Assembly: GCA_964632845.1 (NCBI GenBank)
Contig: CAZWDU010000013.1
Span: forward strand, 1 to 47,232
Length of the DNA: 47,232 bases
Direction of reading: 5' to 3'
Origin: JAOZHU01 sp964632845
GTDB lineage: Archaea; Thermoproteota; Bathyarchaeia; Bathyarchaeales; Bathycorpusculaceae
Shown here: one piece after another, positions 1 to 9,266 of the stretch
How the letters are laid out: every line of letters starts with the position of its first letter
Position numbering within the stretch: the stretch's first letter is position 1
Notes under the pieces: generated by a model
What the model was told of the DNA's origin: nothing
The model's database searches: none
Seen by the model: the letters and a program-made list of their open reading frames with translations, nothing else
Translations under genes and position numbers: made by a program

Positions 1-372
1 CAAGCCTTCTTTAGTTTCGGATATGACTACGCCTTCGCGGTACTCGCCCACCTTCAAGTTCGCGGCTTTGCCATTAAGCGGATGATGTGGGGTCCGCAAC
101 GGCGGCAAAATCCCCGCGTACTGCAACTGCGGCTCAATTTTGAACATGCGTTTCCGCAAGTACTGCGGGGTCTCCATGTAAGCCAGTAAAGTGGCAATCA
201 AATCCAAATCGCGGCTTTGGTTGGTCTTCGGGTTATCGGCATAAACCACGATTTCGTTGACTCGGAAAATTGCGGCGGCTCTTCCAATCACGCCTATCTT
301 TGAGGTTTTTTCTCGTAAATGTGGCGTGTCTGAAACTACAGATGCAGGTATCGCCACCGTCAACTTTGCCAT
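1..372 (-). CDS. SPOUT-class RNA methyltransferase, N-terminal part
   Basis: The window holds 124 codons of the start of a minus-strand gene that runs off the left edge. The product begins MAKLTVAIPASVVSDTPHLR and continues through SKIGVIGRAAAIFRVNEIVVY and a stretch rich in RDLDLIATLLAYMETPQYLRKRMF. This is the typical N-terminus of the archaeal/eukaryotic DUF171 (Methyltrn_RNA_3) SPOUT family, which methylates RNA, probably rRNA. The C-terminal knot that binds S-adenosylmethionine is outside the window. The ATG at 372 has a purine-rich GGGGAG about 10 nt upstream. The gene is divergent from the sugar isomerase at 475, with about 100 bp of shared promoter region. The family call is from recall of the family pattern; the exact RNA target cannot be told from sequence. 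Confidence 0.75.
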   Translation of the reverse strand, partial: MAKLTVAIPASVVSDTPHLREKTSKIGVIGRAAAIFRVNEIVVYADNPKTNQSRDLDLIATLLAYMETPQYLRKRMFKIEPQLQYAGILPPLRTPHHPLNGKAANLKVGEYREGVVISETKEGL

Positions 373-474
373 TCTGCGTTTTCGCTCCCCAGCAGAAAAC
401 CGTTGTGCTTCTGCGTTCAGCTTAAAAGCCAAAACGAACTATAAAAACTACTTGCAACTCAGGACAGGTGTGAA

Positions 475-1590
475 GTGGACTTGGCAAAGTCAGCTTTAGA
501 TGAAATGGGTGAAATCAGGAAAATTGACAAAAGCAATATGCTCGCGTTCTGCGTTGACGTTGCTAAACATTATGGAGAAGCTGCAAGGTTAGCTAGAACG
601 CTTTCAATCAGCTATCCTAAACCGCGAACAATAGTCGTTGCTGGCATGGGCGGCTCAGCCATCAGCGGCGAACTGCTGAAAGACTGGATAAGAGACAAAA
701 TAACCGTGCCCATCGAAGTCAACCGAGAATACTCCCTGCCAGCCTACGCGGACAAAAACACGTTGGCGCTTATAACAAGCTATTCAGGCGAAACCGAAGA
801 ATCCCTCAGCGCCTTTCTAGACGCAACTAAACGCAAGTGCATGACCATCTGCATCAGCTCTGGCGGCGCATTACAGGAATTTGCTGAAAAACTAGGTGTT
901 CCCCATTTGCGTGTTCCCGCGGGAATGGCTCCGCGCGCAACGCTGCCTTACCTGTTTATGCCTCTGTTAATCGTGCTGGAGAACGTGGGCTTAGTTTCTG
1001 ATGTTGCTCCTGAAATTTCCGCAACTATCGAAGTCTTGAAAAAAGTTAGTGCTGCAAACGCGCCTGAAACCCCACTTAAAGATAACTTCTCTAAGTCGCT
1101 GGCGTCAAGTATTTGCGGAACTGTCCCCGTCATTTATGGATTCGGCGTTTACCGCGCTGTTGCCCAACGTTTCAAGACGCAGTTTAACGAAAACAGCAAG
1201 TTGCCCGCGAAATGGGAAGTTTTCTCCGAACTGGACCACAACGAAATCGTAGGCTGGGAAGACCACGGCAAACTAACGAAAAACTTCTCCGCCATACTCA
1301 TCAGAGACAAAGCTGAACCAGCGGAAGTTCGTAGCCGAATCGAAACCACAAAAACGTTAATGCAGCCCGCAGTGTCGAACACGTTCGAAGTGTGGGTTCA
1401 AGGTGAAAGCCAATTGGCAAAGATGTTGTCCACCATCTGCATCGGCGACTTCACAAGCGTCTACTTGGCAATTCTACGCAAAATAGACCCAACTCCAGTC
1501 AAGACAATAGACTTGCTAAAGAAACAAATGAAGCAAACTGGAACAAAAGAGAAAGTAATCCGTGAACTCCGCAAACTTGCCGCAAACTAA
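475..1590 (+). CDS. Bifunctional phosphoglucose/phosphomannose isomerase
   Basis: A 371-residue SIS-domain isomerase of the archaeal bifunctional PGI/PMI family, interconverting fructose 6-phosphate with glucose 6-phosphate and mannose 6-phosphate. Visible motifs are VVAGMGGSAISGE near residue 56 (first SIS sugar-phosphate loop), SYSGETEESL near 102, and ELDHNEIVGWE near 255, where this family carries its catalytic Glu and His. Full length matches the family (about 320-370). The start is GTG 475, preceded by GGACAGG. It converges with the inositol-phosphate synthase gene and their stop codons overlap. Together the two genes sit at the glucose-6-phosphate node: this enzyme feeds mannose/fructose phosphates, the neighbour makes inositol phosphate. 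Confidence 0.88.
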   Translation: MDLAKSALDEMGEIRKIDKSNMLAFCVDVAKHYGEAARLARTLSISYPKPRTIVVAGMGGSAISGELLKDWIRDKITVPIEVNREYSLPAYADKNTLALITSYSGETEESLSAFLDATKRKCMTICISSGGALQEFAEKLGVPHLRVPAGMAPRATLPYLFMPLLIVLENVGLVSDVAPEISATIEVLKKVSAANAPETPLKDNFSKSLASSICGTVPVIYGFGVYRAVAQRFKTQFNENSKLPAKWEVFSELDHNEIVGWEDHGKLTKNFSAILIRDKAEPAEVRSRIETTKTLMQPAVSNTFEVWVQGESQLAKMLSTICIGDFTSVYLAILRKIDPTPVKTIDLLKKQMKQTGTKEKVIRELRKLAAN

Positions 1591-2657
1591 TGCACAGAAT
1601 TTTCCGCAACGAAACTTGTGAACATTTTTTCTGCAGTTTCCAGCGGCACCAACTGCGGCGGACGCTTAAACGCGTAAGCACAAACAGGCAACACTGCGCC
1701 TTTCAGCTTCTTGTCTAACGCTGTTTTCATGGCTCTTACAACGTCGAACAGCACGGAACCCGCGTTCGGCGCGTCCACCGTGCTAAACTTCAGGTCAATC
1801 CGCATCGGCGCATTACAGAAGTACACGCCGCTAATCCAGAAGTAACTGTCACGCTTATTCTGCAGGAAATCCACGTAATCCGTCGAGCCAGCCACTACCT
1901 CAGCCTTGTACGGCAAAGACGCGGCTACAGACTGCGTCTTAATCGCCCGTTTAGCGTCACGCGACCTGTCCAGCGTGTCCAGTGACTCTGTGCCGCCGCC
2001 CACGTCTAACTGGTAAGTCTCCGTAATCTTTACGCCGCTCATCGAAAGCAGCTTCAGCAGCGTTTTATGCAAGGCGGTTGAGCCTACTTGATCCACTAAG
2101 TCGTCGCCTGCCAAAGGCAAACCCGCCTCAACGAAACGTTTAGCCCACGCAGCATCGCTGGCAACGAAGTTAGGCGTAGCGTTAACGAAAGCGCATTTTG
2201 CAGCCAGTGCTTGCTCAGCGTACCACCGCGACGCTTTAGCTGCTCCGCTCGGCAGCAAATTCACAACAACTTCCGCCCCGCTTGCTTTCAGTACCGCGGC
2301 AACATTTACGTCAGGCACAGCGCTGACTTGGACAATGTTTTTGGTGCATTCGCCCACGCCGTCCAGCAGCGCTCCTTTCTGCACGATTACGCTTGTTGCA
2401 GGCACCTCGGCAACTTTGGGCGCGTTGTTGGGCGCAGCGAATATGGCTTCAGCTAAATCTTTTCCAACTTTGCGCTGGTCCACGTCGAAAGCTGCGACCA
2501 CTTGGATGTCGCTTGTGTTTAAACCGCCTAACTGGGGATTTCGCAGTCCCACGCAGTCTTTTTCACACTTAGCATAATACTGTAAACCCTGCACGAAAGC
2601 TGACGCGCAGTTACCCACGCCGATTAATGCGACTTTTACCTTGGACACTTTCGTCAC
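1587..2657 (-). CDS. ino1: Inositol-1-phosphate synthase (MIPS)
   Basis: A 356-residue protein with an N-terminal Rossmann motif (VALIGVGNCASAFVQGL, near residue 9) and the lower-half MIPS signature region around LPLAGDDLVDQVGSTALHKT. This enzyme uses NAD+ to turn glucose 6-phosphate into L-myo-inositol 1-phosphate, the head-group precursor of archaeal inositol lipids and of di-myo-inositol phosphate. Length agrees with the short archaeal/actinobacterial MIPS class. Start GTG 2657; an internal GTG at codon 4 is an alternative. It is convergent with the isomerase gene. Its use for lipids rather than an osmolyte is inference, supported only by the UbiA lipid gene elsewhere in the window. Confidence 0.9.
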   Translation of the reverse strand: MTKVSKVKVALIGVGNCASAFVQGLQYYAKCEKDCVGLRNPQLGGLNTSDIQVVAAFDVDQRKVGKDLAEAIFAAPNNAPKVAEVPATSVIVQKGALLDGVGECTKNIVQVSAVPDVNVAAVLKASGAEVVVNLLPSGAAKASRWYAEQALAAKCAFVNATPNFVASDAAWAKRFVEAGLPLAGDDLVDQVGSTALHKTLLKLLSMSGVKITETYQLDVGGGTESLDTLDRSRDAKRAIKTQSVAASLPYKAEVVAGSTDYVDFLQNKRDSYFWISGVYFCNAPMRIDLKFSTVDAPNAGSVLFDVVRAMKTALDKKLKGAVLPVCAYAFKRPPQLVPLETAEKMFTSFVAENSVH

Positions 2658-2734
2658 CCTTTGTTGGAGTTTTATTTTGCGATTGCCTTATAAAAAGCTA
2701 CGCTGCCCATATGCCCTAGAAGAGGCTGGTTTGC

Positions 2735-2977
2735 ATGAGCGCTTGGTTAGATGTGGCTGTAGTACGTTGCCCAAACTGCGGCAACCTGCACGTTGATGCG
2801 TCATGGTTCATAGTTGAGTTGGAATCGGACATTCAGTGTGGACGCTGCCAGACGGAATTTAACGGCAAAGACAACACCACAGACCGCGTGCTGCTTGAGT
2901 TTGATGTGGATGACGCTGGGAAAATGCGGAACGTGCATGTTGCGGAGCACTTGCCTCTTGACCAAAACCTTGAGTAG
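2735..2977 (+). CDS. Small zinc-ribbon protein
   Basis: An 80-residue protein with CPNCGNLH at residues 12-19 and CGRC near residue 36, giving a four-cysteine zinc ribbon in the first half. The second half is acidic and predicted strand-rich. ATG 2735 follows an AGAGG ribosome-binding site and a TATA-like CTTATAAAA near 2690. No enzymatic domain is visible. Proteins of this shape are common in archaea and usually uncharacterised; a nucleic-acid or protein-interaction role is only a guess. It lies divergently from ino1. Confidence 0.65.
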   Translation: MSAWLDVAVVRCPNCGNLHVDASWFIVELESDIQCGRCQTEFNGKDNTTDRVLLEFDVDDAGKMRNVHVAEHLPLDQNLE

Positions 2978-3051
2978 CACGTGTTTTTTCGGGAAAACAC
3001 TTAGTCTTTTATTTCCTAACCTGCATACTCTCACGTGTTGGTGAATGCCGC

Positions 3052-3732
3052 ATGAGGGTTTTCAAAAGACCTGGTCCTGTAAATACTGATGAAGTAGTAG
3101 CCATTTCAAAGAACGCTTCATTAAAAGTTGATTACGTTGTGGTAGCGTCTGTCACTGGCGACAGCGCGGTGAAAATCGCTGAAAAAATACGAGACAAAAA
3201 AGTAGTCTGCGTCACTTGTCCACAAGGAATGTTTTGGCAAGTTAACGAAATGACCAGCGGCGTATTCGCGGAAATACCTGAGCTGAGACAGAAACGGGAT
3301 GAATGGAGCAAAAAAGGGCTTGAAACAGTGCCTATGAATATCACTTCAGAAAACAAAAATAAACTAGACCAGCTTGGCGTCAAAATTGTACAGGGCACAA
3401 TTCCTCTCTTCGGTCCAAGTTTCTCCATGAGACTACACCTTAAGAAAACCACCGCTCTCGATGTTGCGGCAAAAACGCTGGAGTTGATTTCTCCCGGAAC
3501 GCTTGTGTGCATGGAAACTGTTTTGATGGCTACCGACGCAGGAGTCATACCTGAAGACAGGCTGGTACTGGCATGCGCAGGCACCGAGATGGGTCTTGAT
3601 ACTGCGTGGATTCTAAAAAGCTGTGCCTCAGCAAACTTGTTCCACCCCACAAAAGGCGTCAGGTTCGTTGAACTGCTCGCAAAACCAGGACTGGCTTTGA
3701 ATCCAGGCATAGACATAAACTATCTGCGATAA
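3052..3732 (+). CDS. Stand-alone pyruvate kinase C-terminal (alpha/beta) domain protein
   Basis: A 226-residue protein resembling the C-terminal regulatory domain of pyruvate kinase without the catalytic barrel. It opens with NTDEVVAISKNASLKVDYVVVAS, followed by GDSAVKIAEKI and VCVTCPQGMFW, typical of the PK_C fold, and has GTLVCMETVLMATDAGVIPEDRLVLACAGTE further on. Homologues occur alone in many archaea and their function is unknown. The fold suggests binding of a phosphorylated small ligand. ATG 3052. The gene is monocistronic by spacing: 74 bp after the zinc-ribbon gene, and its downstream region is occupied by the palindromic promoter of the next gene. Confidence 0.75.
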   Translation: MRVFKRPGPVNTDEVVAISKNASLKVDYVVVASVTGDSAVKIAEKIRDKKVVCVTCPQGMFWQVNEMTSGVFAEIPELRQKRDEWSKKGLETVPMNITSENKNKLDQLGVKIVQGTIPLFGPSFSMRLHLKKTTALDVAAKTLELISPGTLVCMETVLMATDAGVIPEDRLVLACAGTEMGLDTAWILKSCASANLFHPTKGVRFVELLAKPGLALNPGIDINYLR

Positions 3733-3766
3733 ACTTGGTTGCTATCAGAATTGCGTGTGCGTGATT

Positions 3767-3876
3767 TAGTCAAGAAATCTTGACTTGGGAGATATCGGGT
3801 TTTGTCAAGAAAATTTGACTAAAAAAGGCAGTTTGAGGCTTGTTTAGTCAAGAAACCCTGACAAGAAGCCTTTTAT
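3767..3876 (+). promoter_or_regulatory. Triple palindromic operator and TATA box of the surface propeller gene
   Basis: Three copies of a 16-bp palindrome lie at 3769-3784 (GTCAAGAAATCTTGAC), 3804-3819 (GTCAAGAAAATTTGAC) and 3847-3862 (GTCAAGAAACCCTGAC), centred 35 and 43 bp apart. The last copy ends exactly 8 nt before TTTTAT (3871-3876), the likely TATA box, so the operator covers the TFB recognition (BRE) position. The gene starts at 3910 after GGGAAG. The same arrangement recurs at 12147, 13108, 14440 and, inverted, 28991. Confidence 0.85.
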
Positions 3877-3909
3877 CACAAAAAAACCATTATCAGGCAG
3901 GGAAGTGCC

Positions 3910-6660
3910 TTGAAAAAGAGACTATTCACAATGGCCTTCGTCTTGGCGCTCCTAACATCAGTCACCGCTGGATCACTACGTCCTGTGAACCTTGGGGTTG
4001 CGGCTTCGGTTGTTACTGATTGGCCGATGTTTCATTACGACGCTGCGCATTCTGGCTCTCCTGACAACATAGCGCCGATCACCCATGATTTGCTATGGCG
4101 CTTCAATACACTCAAGAGCGGTAACCCTGGTGCAGTGCTTACGTCATCTCCTGCTGTGGTCAACGGCGTGGTTTATATAGGCTCGGATGACGGGTATATC
4201 TACGCTTTGAACACTTCAAGCGGCATTTGCCTTTGGAGTCGTGCACTAGAGCATTCTCAGACTACATCTTCTTCTGTTGTGGGTGATATTGTGTATGTGC
4301 GTGTTTGGGAAGGCTATGATTATGCTTTGAACGCTTCAACTGGCGCAATTATCTGGAATTGCTCCACAGGACTCAGCTATTCGTCTCCTGCGGTTTCTAA
4401 TGGATTCTATTATGTGTGTTCAAGCGGTAATGTTGCTGCTTTGAACGCTTCAACTGGCGTGTTGATTTGGAGTTACGATCTTAACAGTAACGGGTATGGG
4501 TCTCCAGTTGTTGTGGAAGACACTGTTTACGTCAGCGACTCTGGTGTCGTACACGCCTTAGATGCATCAACGGGCGTACTTAAATGGAGTGCTTTTATGC
4601 GAGGCGGCAATACATTCAACTCTCCTGCAGTTGCCAACGGTTTTGTTTACGTTGGTTGCGAAGATGACTTCTTTCACGCTTTTGATGCATATACTGGCAG
4701 TCCGATGTGGAGCCATTCTATTGGGTGTAGCGATACTTCAAGCCCTGCAGTTGTTGGAGGAATCGTTTATGTAGGCACCAGCGCTAGAGGCGTTTATGCT
4801 CTTAACGCTTATACAGGCGCAATAATTTGGAATTACCCTACACCAAGCTCTATTCGTTCTTCTCCTGCTGTGGCTGGCAACATAGTTTATATTGGCTGCG
4901 ACGACGGGAACATTTACGCTTTGGGGGCTCACACGGGCGCCAAACTGTGGAGTTATGCCACGGGAAACTGTGGTGTAAGTTCGTCTCCTGCGGTTGTCAA
5001 TGGCGTCGTTTATATCAAAAGCAATGATGGTTATCTCTACGCTTTCGGCAAAGCAGATAAGCCATCAATTTTTATATCGCCCATGTTCGGTACTGCTGGT
5101 TCAACGATTACAGTTTCGGGTAATGGTTTCACGGCGGGCTCAACGTTAACCGCGAATTTCGAAGGAGTGCCAATCACTCTAAACGGGGCAGTTGTCGATT
5201 CCTTGGGGCATTTCTCTGGGACATTTACCGTTTTCTCTTCCTTTGCTGTTGGCAACTATGTACTTTCGGTGACCGATAGCTCCAGTCGTTCTGCTTCTGC
5301 CACATTTCTAATCACCGCAGCTCCAGCGGAGTCTTGGCCAATGTTCATGCATGATTTGCATCACTCTGGTTCACTCGATGATGTTGCCGTAGTTAGTAGC
5401 AACTTGCTTTGGACGTACTCCGTAGATAAAGGGGTCGTATTGAACGCTATAGCCTCGTCTCCTGCGGTTGTCGGCGGCATCGTATACACTGGTTCTCAGA
5501 ACTGTTTTGTCTACGCTTTAGATGCTTATACTGGTGCGTGTTACTGGAAATTTAGTACAGGAGGCATATCCTTGTGTTCTTCTCCCGTTGTTGTTGACGG
5601 TGTTGTTTATATTGGGGGCGTCAGAGGCCTTTATGCCCTAAACGCTTACAGTGGAGTCCAAATCTGGAGTGCCTCCATAGGTGACTGCGAATTTGACACA
5701 CCCACAGTTTCAGGCGGAATGGTTTACATTGGCTCATGGGATGGTAACGTTTACGCTGTCAACGTTTCAAACGGACAACGCGTGTGGACCTTTAAAACCG
5801 ACGGTTATGCGCGCTCCTCTCCTGCAGTTGTTGGCAACATTGCCTATTTTGGTTCAATGGATGGCTACGTTTACGCTGTGAACGCTGCAACCGGAGCCTT
5901 AATTTGGCAATACAACACTGGTCCCGCTCATCCCTATGGAGGCGTTTCATCTTCTCCTGCTATTTCCGACGGAGTAGTTTACATCGCATCTGTGGATGGT
6001 ACTGTTTTTGCTCTGGATGCTTCCAACGGCAACAGACTCTGGAGCCAAACCACAGAAACTTTATCTGCTACTTCGTCTCCTACCGTTGCCAACGGCATAG
6101 TATACATCTCAGCTAACCGCAGCGTTTTTGCACTTGACATCACAACAGGTGAAAAAATCTGGAACTACACCACTTTGTTTTCAATGGGAGCCACTCCCAG
6201 TATTGCAGGCGGAGTAGTTTATGTGGGCGGCAATGATGGTAACCTCTACGCCTTGAACGCTTCTACAGGCGCCACAATATGGACTTATTCAACAAGCAGT
6301 TACATTCGTGCCTCGCCCGCTGTTGCGAACGGCGTCATATATATGGGTACAGGAGACGGAAACATATACGCCATCGGCTCACCCATTATTCAGCCTGCTC
6401 CTTCTCCTTCACCGAATCCCTCGCCCTCTCCAACGCCCAGTCAAACACCATCTGCCACTCATAGCCCAGACCATACGAGTTCGCCGACCCCAACGCAGAC
6501 TTCACCAACTGCTCCGCAGACTTTTTCGTCGTCTCCATCTTCAATAATACCTGAATTGAACACAATGGCTGTCATCCTCGCCTTTGTTATCATTTCAAGT
6601 GTCGCTGTAATCGCCAAAAAAAGAAAACTAAGTCCTACGCGTCCTTCCACTTCATTTTAG
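3910..6660 (+). CDS. Secreted, membrane-anchored double PQQ-type beta-propeller protein
   Basis: A 916-residue surface protein. Residues 1-30 form a signal peptide (KKR then a hydrophobic run). Residues about 40-385 and 475-825 each contain a run of about 40-residue repeats with the pattern SSPAVVNGVVYIGSDDGYIYALN-type blade plus ASTG..IW, i.e. two PQQ/pyrrolo-quinoline-quinone-like propellers. Between them (about 390-470) is an immunoglobulin-like IPT domain beginning FISPMFGTAGSTITVSGNGF. After 830 come a Pro/Ser/Thr-rich stalk and a C-terminal helix preceded by PEL and followed by KKRK, which resembles a PEF-CTERM-type sorting tail. Nothing shows binding of a quinone; the propellers are probably structural or adhesive. 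Start TTG 3910. It is controlled by the triple palindrome upstream. Confidence 0.88.
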   Translation: MKKRLFTMAFVLALLTSVTAGSLRPVNLGVAASVVTDWPMFHYDAAHSGSPDNIAPITHDLLWRFNTLKSGNPGAVLTSSPAVVNGVVYIGSDDGYIYALNTSSGICLWSRALEHSQTTSSSVVGDIVYVRVWEGYDYALNASTGAIIWNCSTGLSYSSPAVSNGFYYVCSSGNVAALNASTGVLIWSYDLNSNGYGSPVVVEDTVYVSDSGVVHALDASTGVLKWSAFMRGGNTFNSPAVANGFVYVGCEDDFFHAFDAYTGSPMWSHSIGCSDTSSPAVVGGIVYVGTSARGVYALNAYTGAIIWNYPTPSSIRSSPAVAGNIVYIGCDDGNIYALGAHTGAKLWSYATGNCGVSSSPAVVNGVVYIKSNDGYLYAFGKADKPSIFISPMFGTAGSTITVSGNGFTAGSTLTANFEGVPITLNGAVVDSLGHFSGTFTVFSSFAVGNYVLSVTDSSSRSASATFLITAAPAESWPMFMHDLHHSGSLDDVAVVSSNLLWTYSVDKGVVLNAIASSPAVVGGIVYTGSQNCFVYALDAYTGACYWKFSTGGISLCSSPVVVDGVVYIGGVRGLYALNAYSGVQIWSASIGDCEFDTPTVSGGMVYIGSWDGNVYAVNVSNGQRVWTFKTDGYARSSPAVVGNIAYFGSMDGYVYAVNAATGALIWQYNTGPAHPYGGVSSSPAISDGVVYIASVDGTVFALDASNGNRLWSQTTETLSATSSPTVANGIVYISANRSVFALDITTGEKIWNYTTLFSMGATPSIAGGVVYVGGNDGNLYALNASTGATIWTYSTSSYIRASPAVANGVIYMGTGDGNIYAIGSPIIQPAPSPSPNPSPSPTPSQTPSATHSPDHTSSPTPTQTSPTAPQTFSSSPSSIIPELNTMAVILAFVIISSVAVIAKKRKLSPTRPSTSF

Positions 6661-6737
6661 AGCACGCATCGAAAATTGTTTCTCTACGGTAACATTTTAA
6701 TTGTTAGCGGCTTCTAAGCTTTAAAAGGGTACTTGAA

Positions 6738-8513
6738 TTGAGCGACGAAGCCAAATGTGCAAAACCAGCATGTGACAAGTTCACTGCAATTAACGAGTTA
6801 GCAAAACGCCGAGGGTTCTTCTGGAACTCGTATGAGATTTACGGCGGCGTAGGCGGCTTCGTAACTTACGGTCCCCTAGGCACAAGGCTCAAGCAAAACA
6901 TTGAAAACAAGCTTAGGGAACTTTTTGTGAAGCAAACAGGCGTTCTTGAAATGGAATCATCCGTAATCACGCCTGGCAAAGTCTTCGAAGCTTCAGGGCA
7001 CGTGGACCACTTCAAAGAACCCATGGTCGAATGCGTTAAATGCAACAAGCGTTTCCGCGCTGACCACCTGCTGGCGGAATACGCGAAAATCGCTTCAACA
7101 GAAGCTGAAAAAATGAGCTTGCAAGAAATCCAAGCGGCTCTTGAGAAGCATGGCATAACGTGCCCTGAGTGTGGCGGCACCTTCAATGCGCCCCAGCAGT
7201 TCCTAACCATGTTCATAACAACAATTGGACCTTACACGGGCGCAACGGGCTACGGCAGACCCGAAGCAGCTCAGGGCATTTTTGTGGAGTTCAACCGCTT
7301 ATACGCTATGGCGCGGGAGAAACTTCCCTTCGGCGTAATCCAAATAGGTCACGCTTTGAGAAATGAGATTTCGCCTAGGCAGGGGCTGATTAGGCTTAGG
7401 GAATTCACGATTGCGGATTTAGAGTTCTTCTTTGACCCTGAAGAACCTCACTGCAGTTTGCTGAAGAATGTGGAGAATGAAACGCTGCGTATTCTGCTGG
7501 CGGAGAATAGGCTGAAGGATTCTGAAGAAACCGTGGAGTTAACCGTTAAAGACGCAATAGCCAAGAAAGTAATCCGCGCTGAGTGGCAAGCCTTCTTCAT
7601 GGCTATGGCGAAAAAACTCTTAATAGCGCTTGGCGTCCCCGCGGAAAAGCAGCGCTTCATAGAAAAGCTCTCGTGGGAAAAAGCTCACTATGCAGCTCAA
7701 TGCTTCGACCAAGAAGTGTACGTTGACCGCTGGGGATGGGTAGAAGTCTCAGGGCACGCTTACCGCACAGACTACGATTTAACCTGCCACATGAAAGCCA
7801 GCGGCGCAGACATGCGCGTCTACAAAGAATACCCGAAGCCAGTTGAGAAAGAACAGCTTGTGGTTAAGTCTGTGATGGCGAAGCTTGGGCCAGCGTTCAA
7901 AAAAGAAGCTGCAAAAGTTGCAGAGCTGCTTTCAAAAGCCGAACCTGAAACGGTTGCTGCTTCGCTGAAGGCAAACGGCTATTACATGGTTGGAAACTAC
8001 AAAGTTTTGCCCGAGCACGTAGACATCAGCATGCAGAAAACTGTTGTGCGCGGCGCACGTTTTATTCCGCATGTTGTTGAACCTAGCTTCGGCTCGGACA
8101 GGCTTTTCTACGTTGCTTTGGAGTACGCTTACCGTGTGAAGGATGACCGTGTGCTTATGAGTTTTCCGCGGGGCATTGCGCCCGTGCAGGTTGGCGTTTA
8201 CCCTTTGATGGGCAAGGATGGCTTAGTGGAAAAAGCGGAAGAAGTGCGTAAGCTGTTGGCTGAGGCTGGCTTCATGGTTGAGTTTGACGAAGCAGGCTCG
8301 ATAGGCAGACGTTATGCGCGTGCGGATGAAGCAGGTGTTCCTTTGGGCGTAACAGTTGACTATGACACGTTAAATGATGGCACAGTTACGATACGTGACC
8401 GCGATTCGTGGCAGCAGGTTAGAAGCCCAATTAAGGCTTTGCCTGAGCTGTTGCACAAGTATTTTCTGGGAAAAATTAACTTTGAAGATTTAGGTGTTTT
8501 GCTAACGGGTTAG
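6738..8513 (+). CDS. glyS: Glycyl-tRNA synthetase (class II, archaeal/eukaryotic type)
   Basis: A 591-residue alpha2-type GlyRS that charges tRNA-Gly. Near the N-terminus FFWNSYEIYGGVGGFVTYGP is the class II motif 1 region. CVKC (about residue 96) and CPEC (about 140) form the inserted zinc-binding site of archaeal enzymes. HALRNEISPRQGLIRLREF (about 204-222) is motif 2. FGSDRLFYVALEYAYR is motif 3, followed by the HGTP anticodon-binding domain (IAPVQVGVYPL onward). Full length. Start TTG 6738; there is no in-frame ATG before the conserved core. It is followed by a PhoU-like gene and endA on the same strand. Confidence 0.95.
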   Translation: MSDEAKCAKPACDKFTAINELAKRRGFFWNSYEIYGGVGGFVTYGPLGTRLKQNIENKLRELFVKQTGVLEMESSVITPGKVFEASGHVDHFKEPMVECVKCNKRFRADHLLAEYAKIASTEAEKMSLQEIQAALEKHGITCPECGGTFNAPQQFLTMFITTIGPYTGATGYGRPEAAQGIFVEFNRLYAMAREKLPFGVIQIGHALRNEISPRQGLIRLREFTIADLEFFFDPEEPHCSLLKNVENETLRILLAENRLKDSEETVELTVKDAIAKKVIRAEWQAFFMAMAKKLLIALGVPAEKQRFIEKLSWEKAHYAAQCFDQEVYVDRWGWVEVSGHAYRTDYDLTCHMKASGADMRVYKEYPKPVEKEQLVVKSVMAKLGPAFKKEAAKVAELLSKAEPETVAASLKANGYYMVGNYKVLPEHVDISMQKTVVRGARFIPHVVEPSFGSDRLFYVALEYAYRVKDDRVLMSFPRGIAPVQVGVYPLMGKDGLVEKAEEVRKLLAEAGFMVEFDEAGSIGRRYARADEAGVPLGVTVDYDTLNDGTVTIRDRDSWQQVRSPIKALPELLHKYFLGKINFEDLGVLLTG

Positions 8514-8569
8514 TAGCTAGCTTTTTTAATGCATGTGTACACTCTCTTTTAGAATAGTTAAGCGATGTA

Positions 8570-9247
8570 TTGTGGCGGGAAATCAGTTTGGTGCTTCCAG
8601 CGGAAACAGAAGAACGCGTGAAACGCAGAGCCTTAAACGTTTGCCAAGATAATCTACGCAAGGTCTTAGAACTAACCAGAAAATCCCCTCGGATGGTTGA
8701 ACACTTTGCGAAAGGCGACAAAGAACAGGCTAGGCAACTTTTTGCTGAAATCAGAAAAGACGAAGAAGAAGTAATCAAAGCTAGGCGCATGGTTTCTCAA
8801 GAACTAGCTGAAATAGGCGCTATCCTCGTAAGCCGAGAAGACTTTTTACGGTTCACAAACCTGACAAGCGAAATCGCAGATTTTTCTGAAGGCATCGCTT
8901 TTCGCCTCGTTGAGATAATGATGCACAACTGGAACGTTTCAAGCGACATAAAAAAGGACTTGGTAAAGCTTTCCGAGGCAGTTCTCGATACAGTGCTCAG
9001 GCTAAGGGAGACAATGATGGTTCTAAGCTACGGTTCAGCTAAAACCTTGGAAAAAGCCAAAGATGTTGAAATTGCCGAAAGAGTCGTGGACGACCTGTAC
9101 CGTGAACTGGAAATAAAACTTCTCAGCAGCAAACTTGACCTGCCAGTGCTCTTCCTATTAAAAGACGTGCTACAACTGCTGGAGGACTCTGCGGACAAAG
9201 CCGAAGATGCTGCTGATGTGGCGCGAGTGTTGTCCTTCATAATGTAA
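8570..9247 (+). CDS. PhoU-like DUF47 family protein
   Basis: A 225-residue all-helical protein with the features of the archaeal DUF47/TIGR00153 family, a PhoU-like three-helix bundle usually linked to phosphate transporters. Visible are the segment LTSEIADFSEGIAFRLVEIM (about residue 100) and an acidic C-terminal helix pair with LLEDSADKAEDAADVARVL, which matches the E(A)xxD metal-binding signature of PhoU proteins. Start TTG 8570. No Pit or Pst transporter gene is adjacent, so its partner is not known from this window. The gap to endA is only 19 bp, suggesting co-transcription. Confidence 0.8.
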   Translation: MWREISLVLPAETEERVKRRALNVCQDNLRKVLELTRKSPRMVEHFAKGDKEQARQLFAEIRKDEEEVIKARRMVSQELAEIGAILVSREDFLRFTNLTSEIADFSEGIAFRLVEIMMHNWNVSSDIKKDLVKLSEAVLDTVLRLRETMMVLSYGSAKTLEKAKDVEIAERVVDDLYRELEIKLLSSKLDLPVLFLLKDVLQLLEDSADKAEDAADVARVLSFIM

Positions 9248-9266
9248 CAGCGAGCGAAACCCTGCA

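Noticed and set aside
3910..6660. Repetitive DNA (SSPAVV...VY.GS blocks) considered as a tandem repeat or CRISPR-like array
   Set aside because: The repetition is at protein level, as blades of two propellers, with diverged DNA. No CRISPR array was found in the window.
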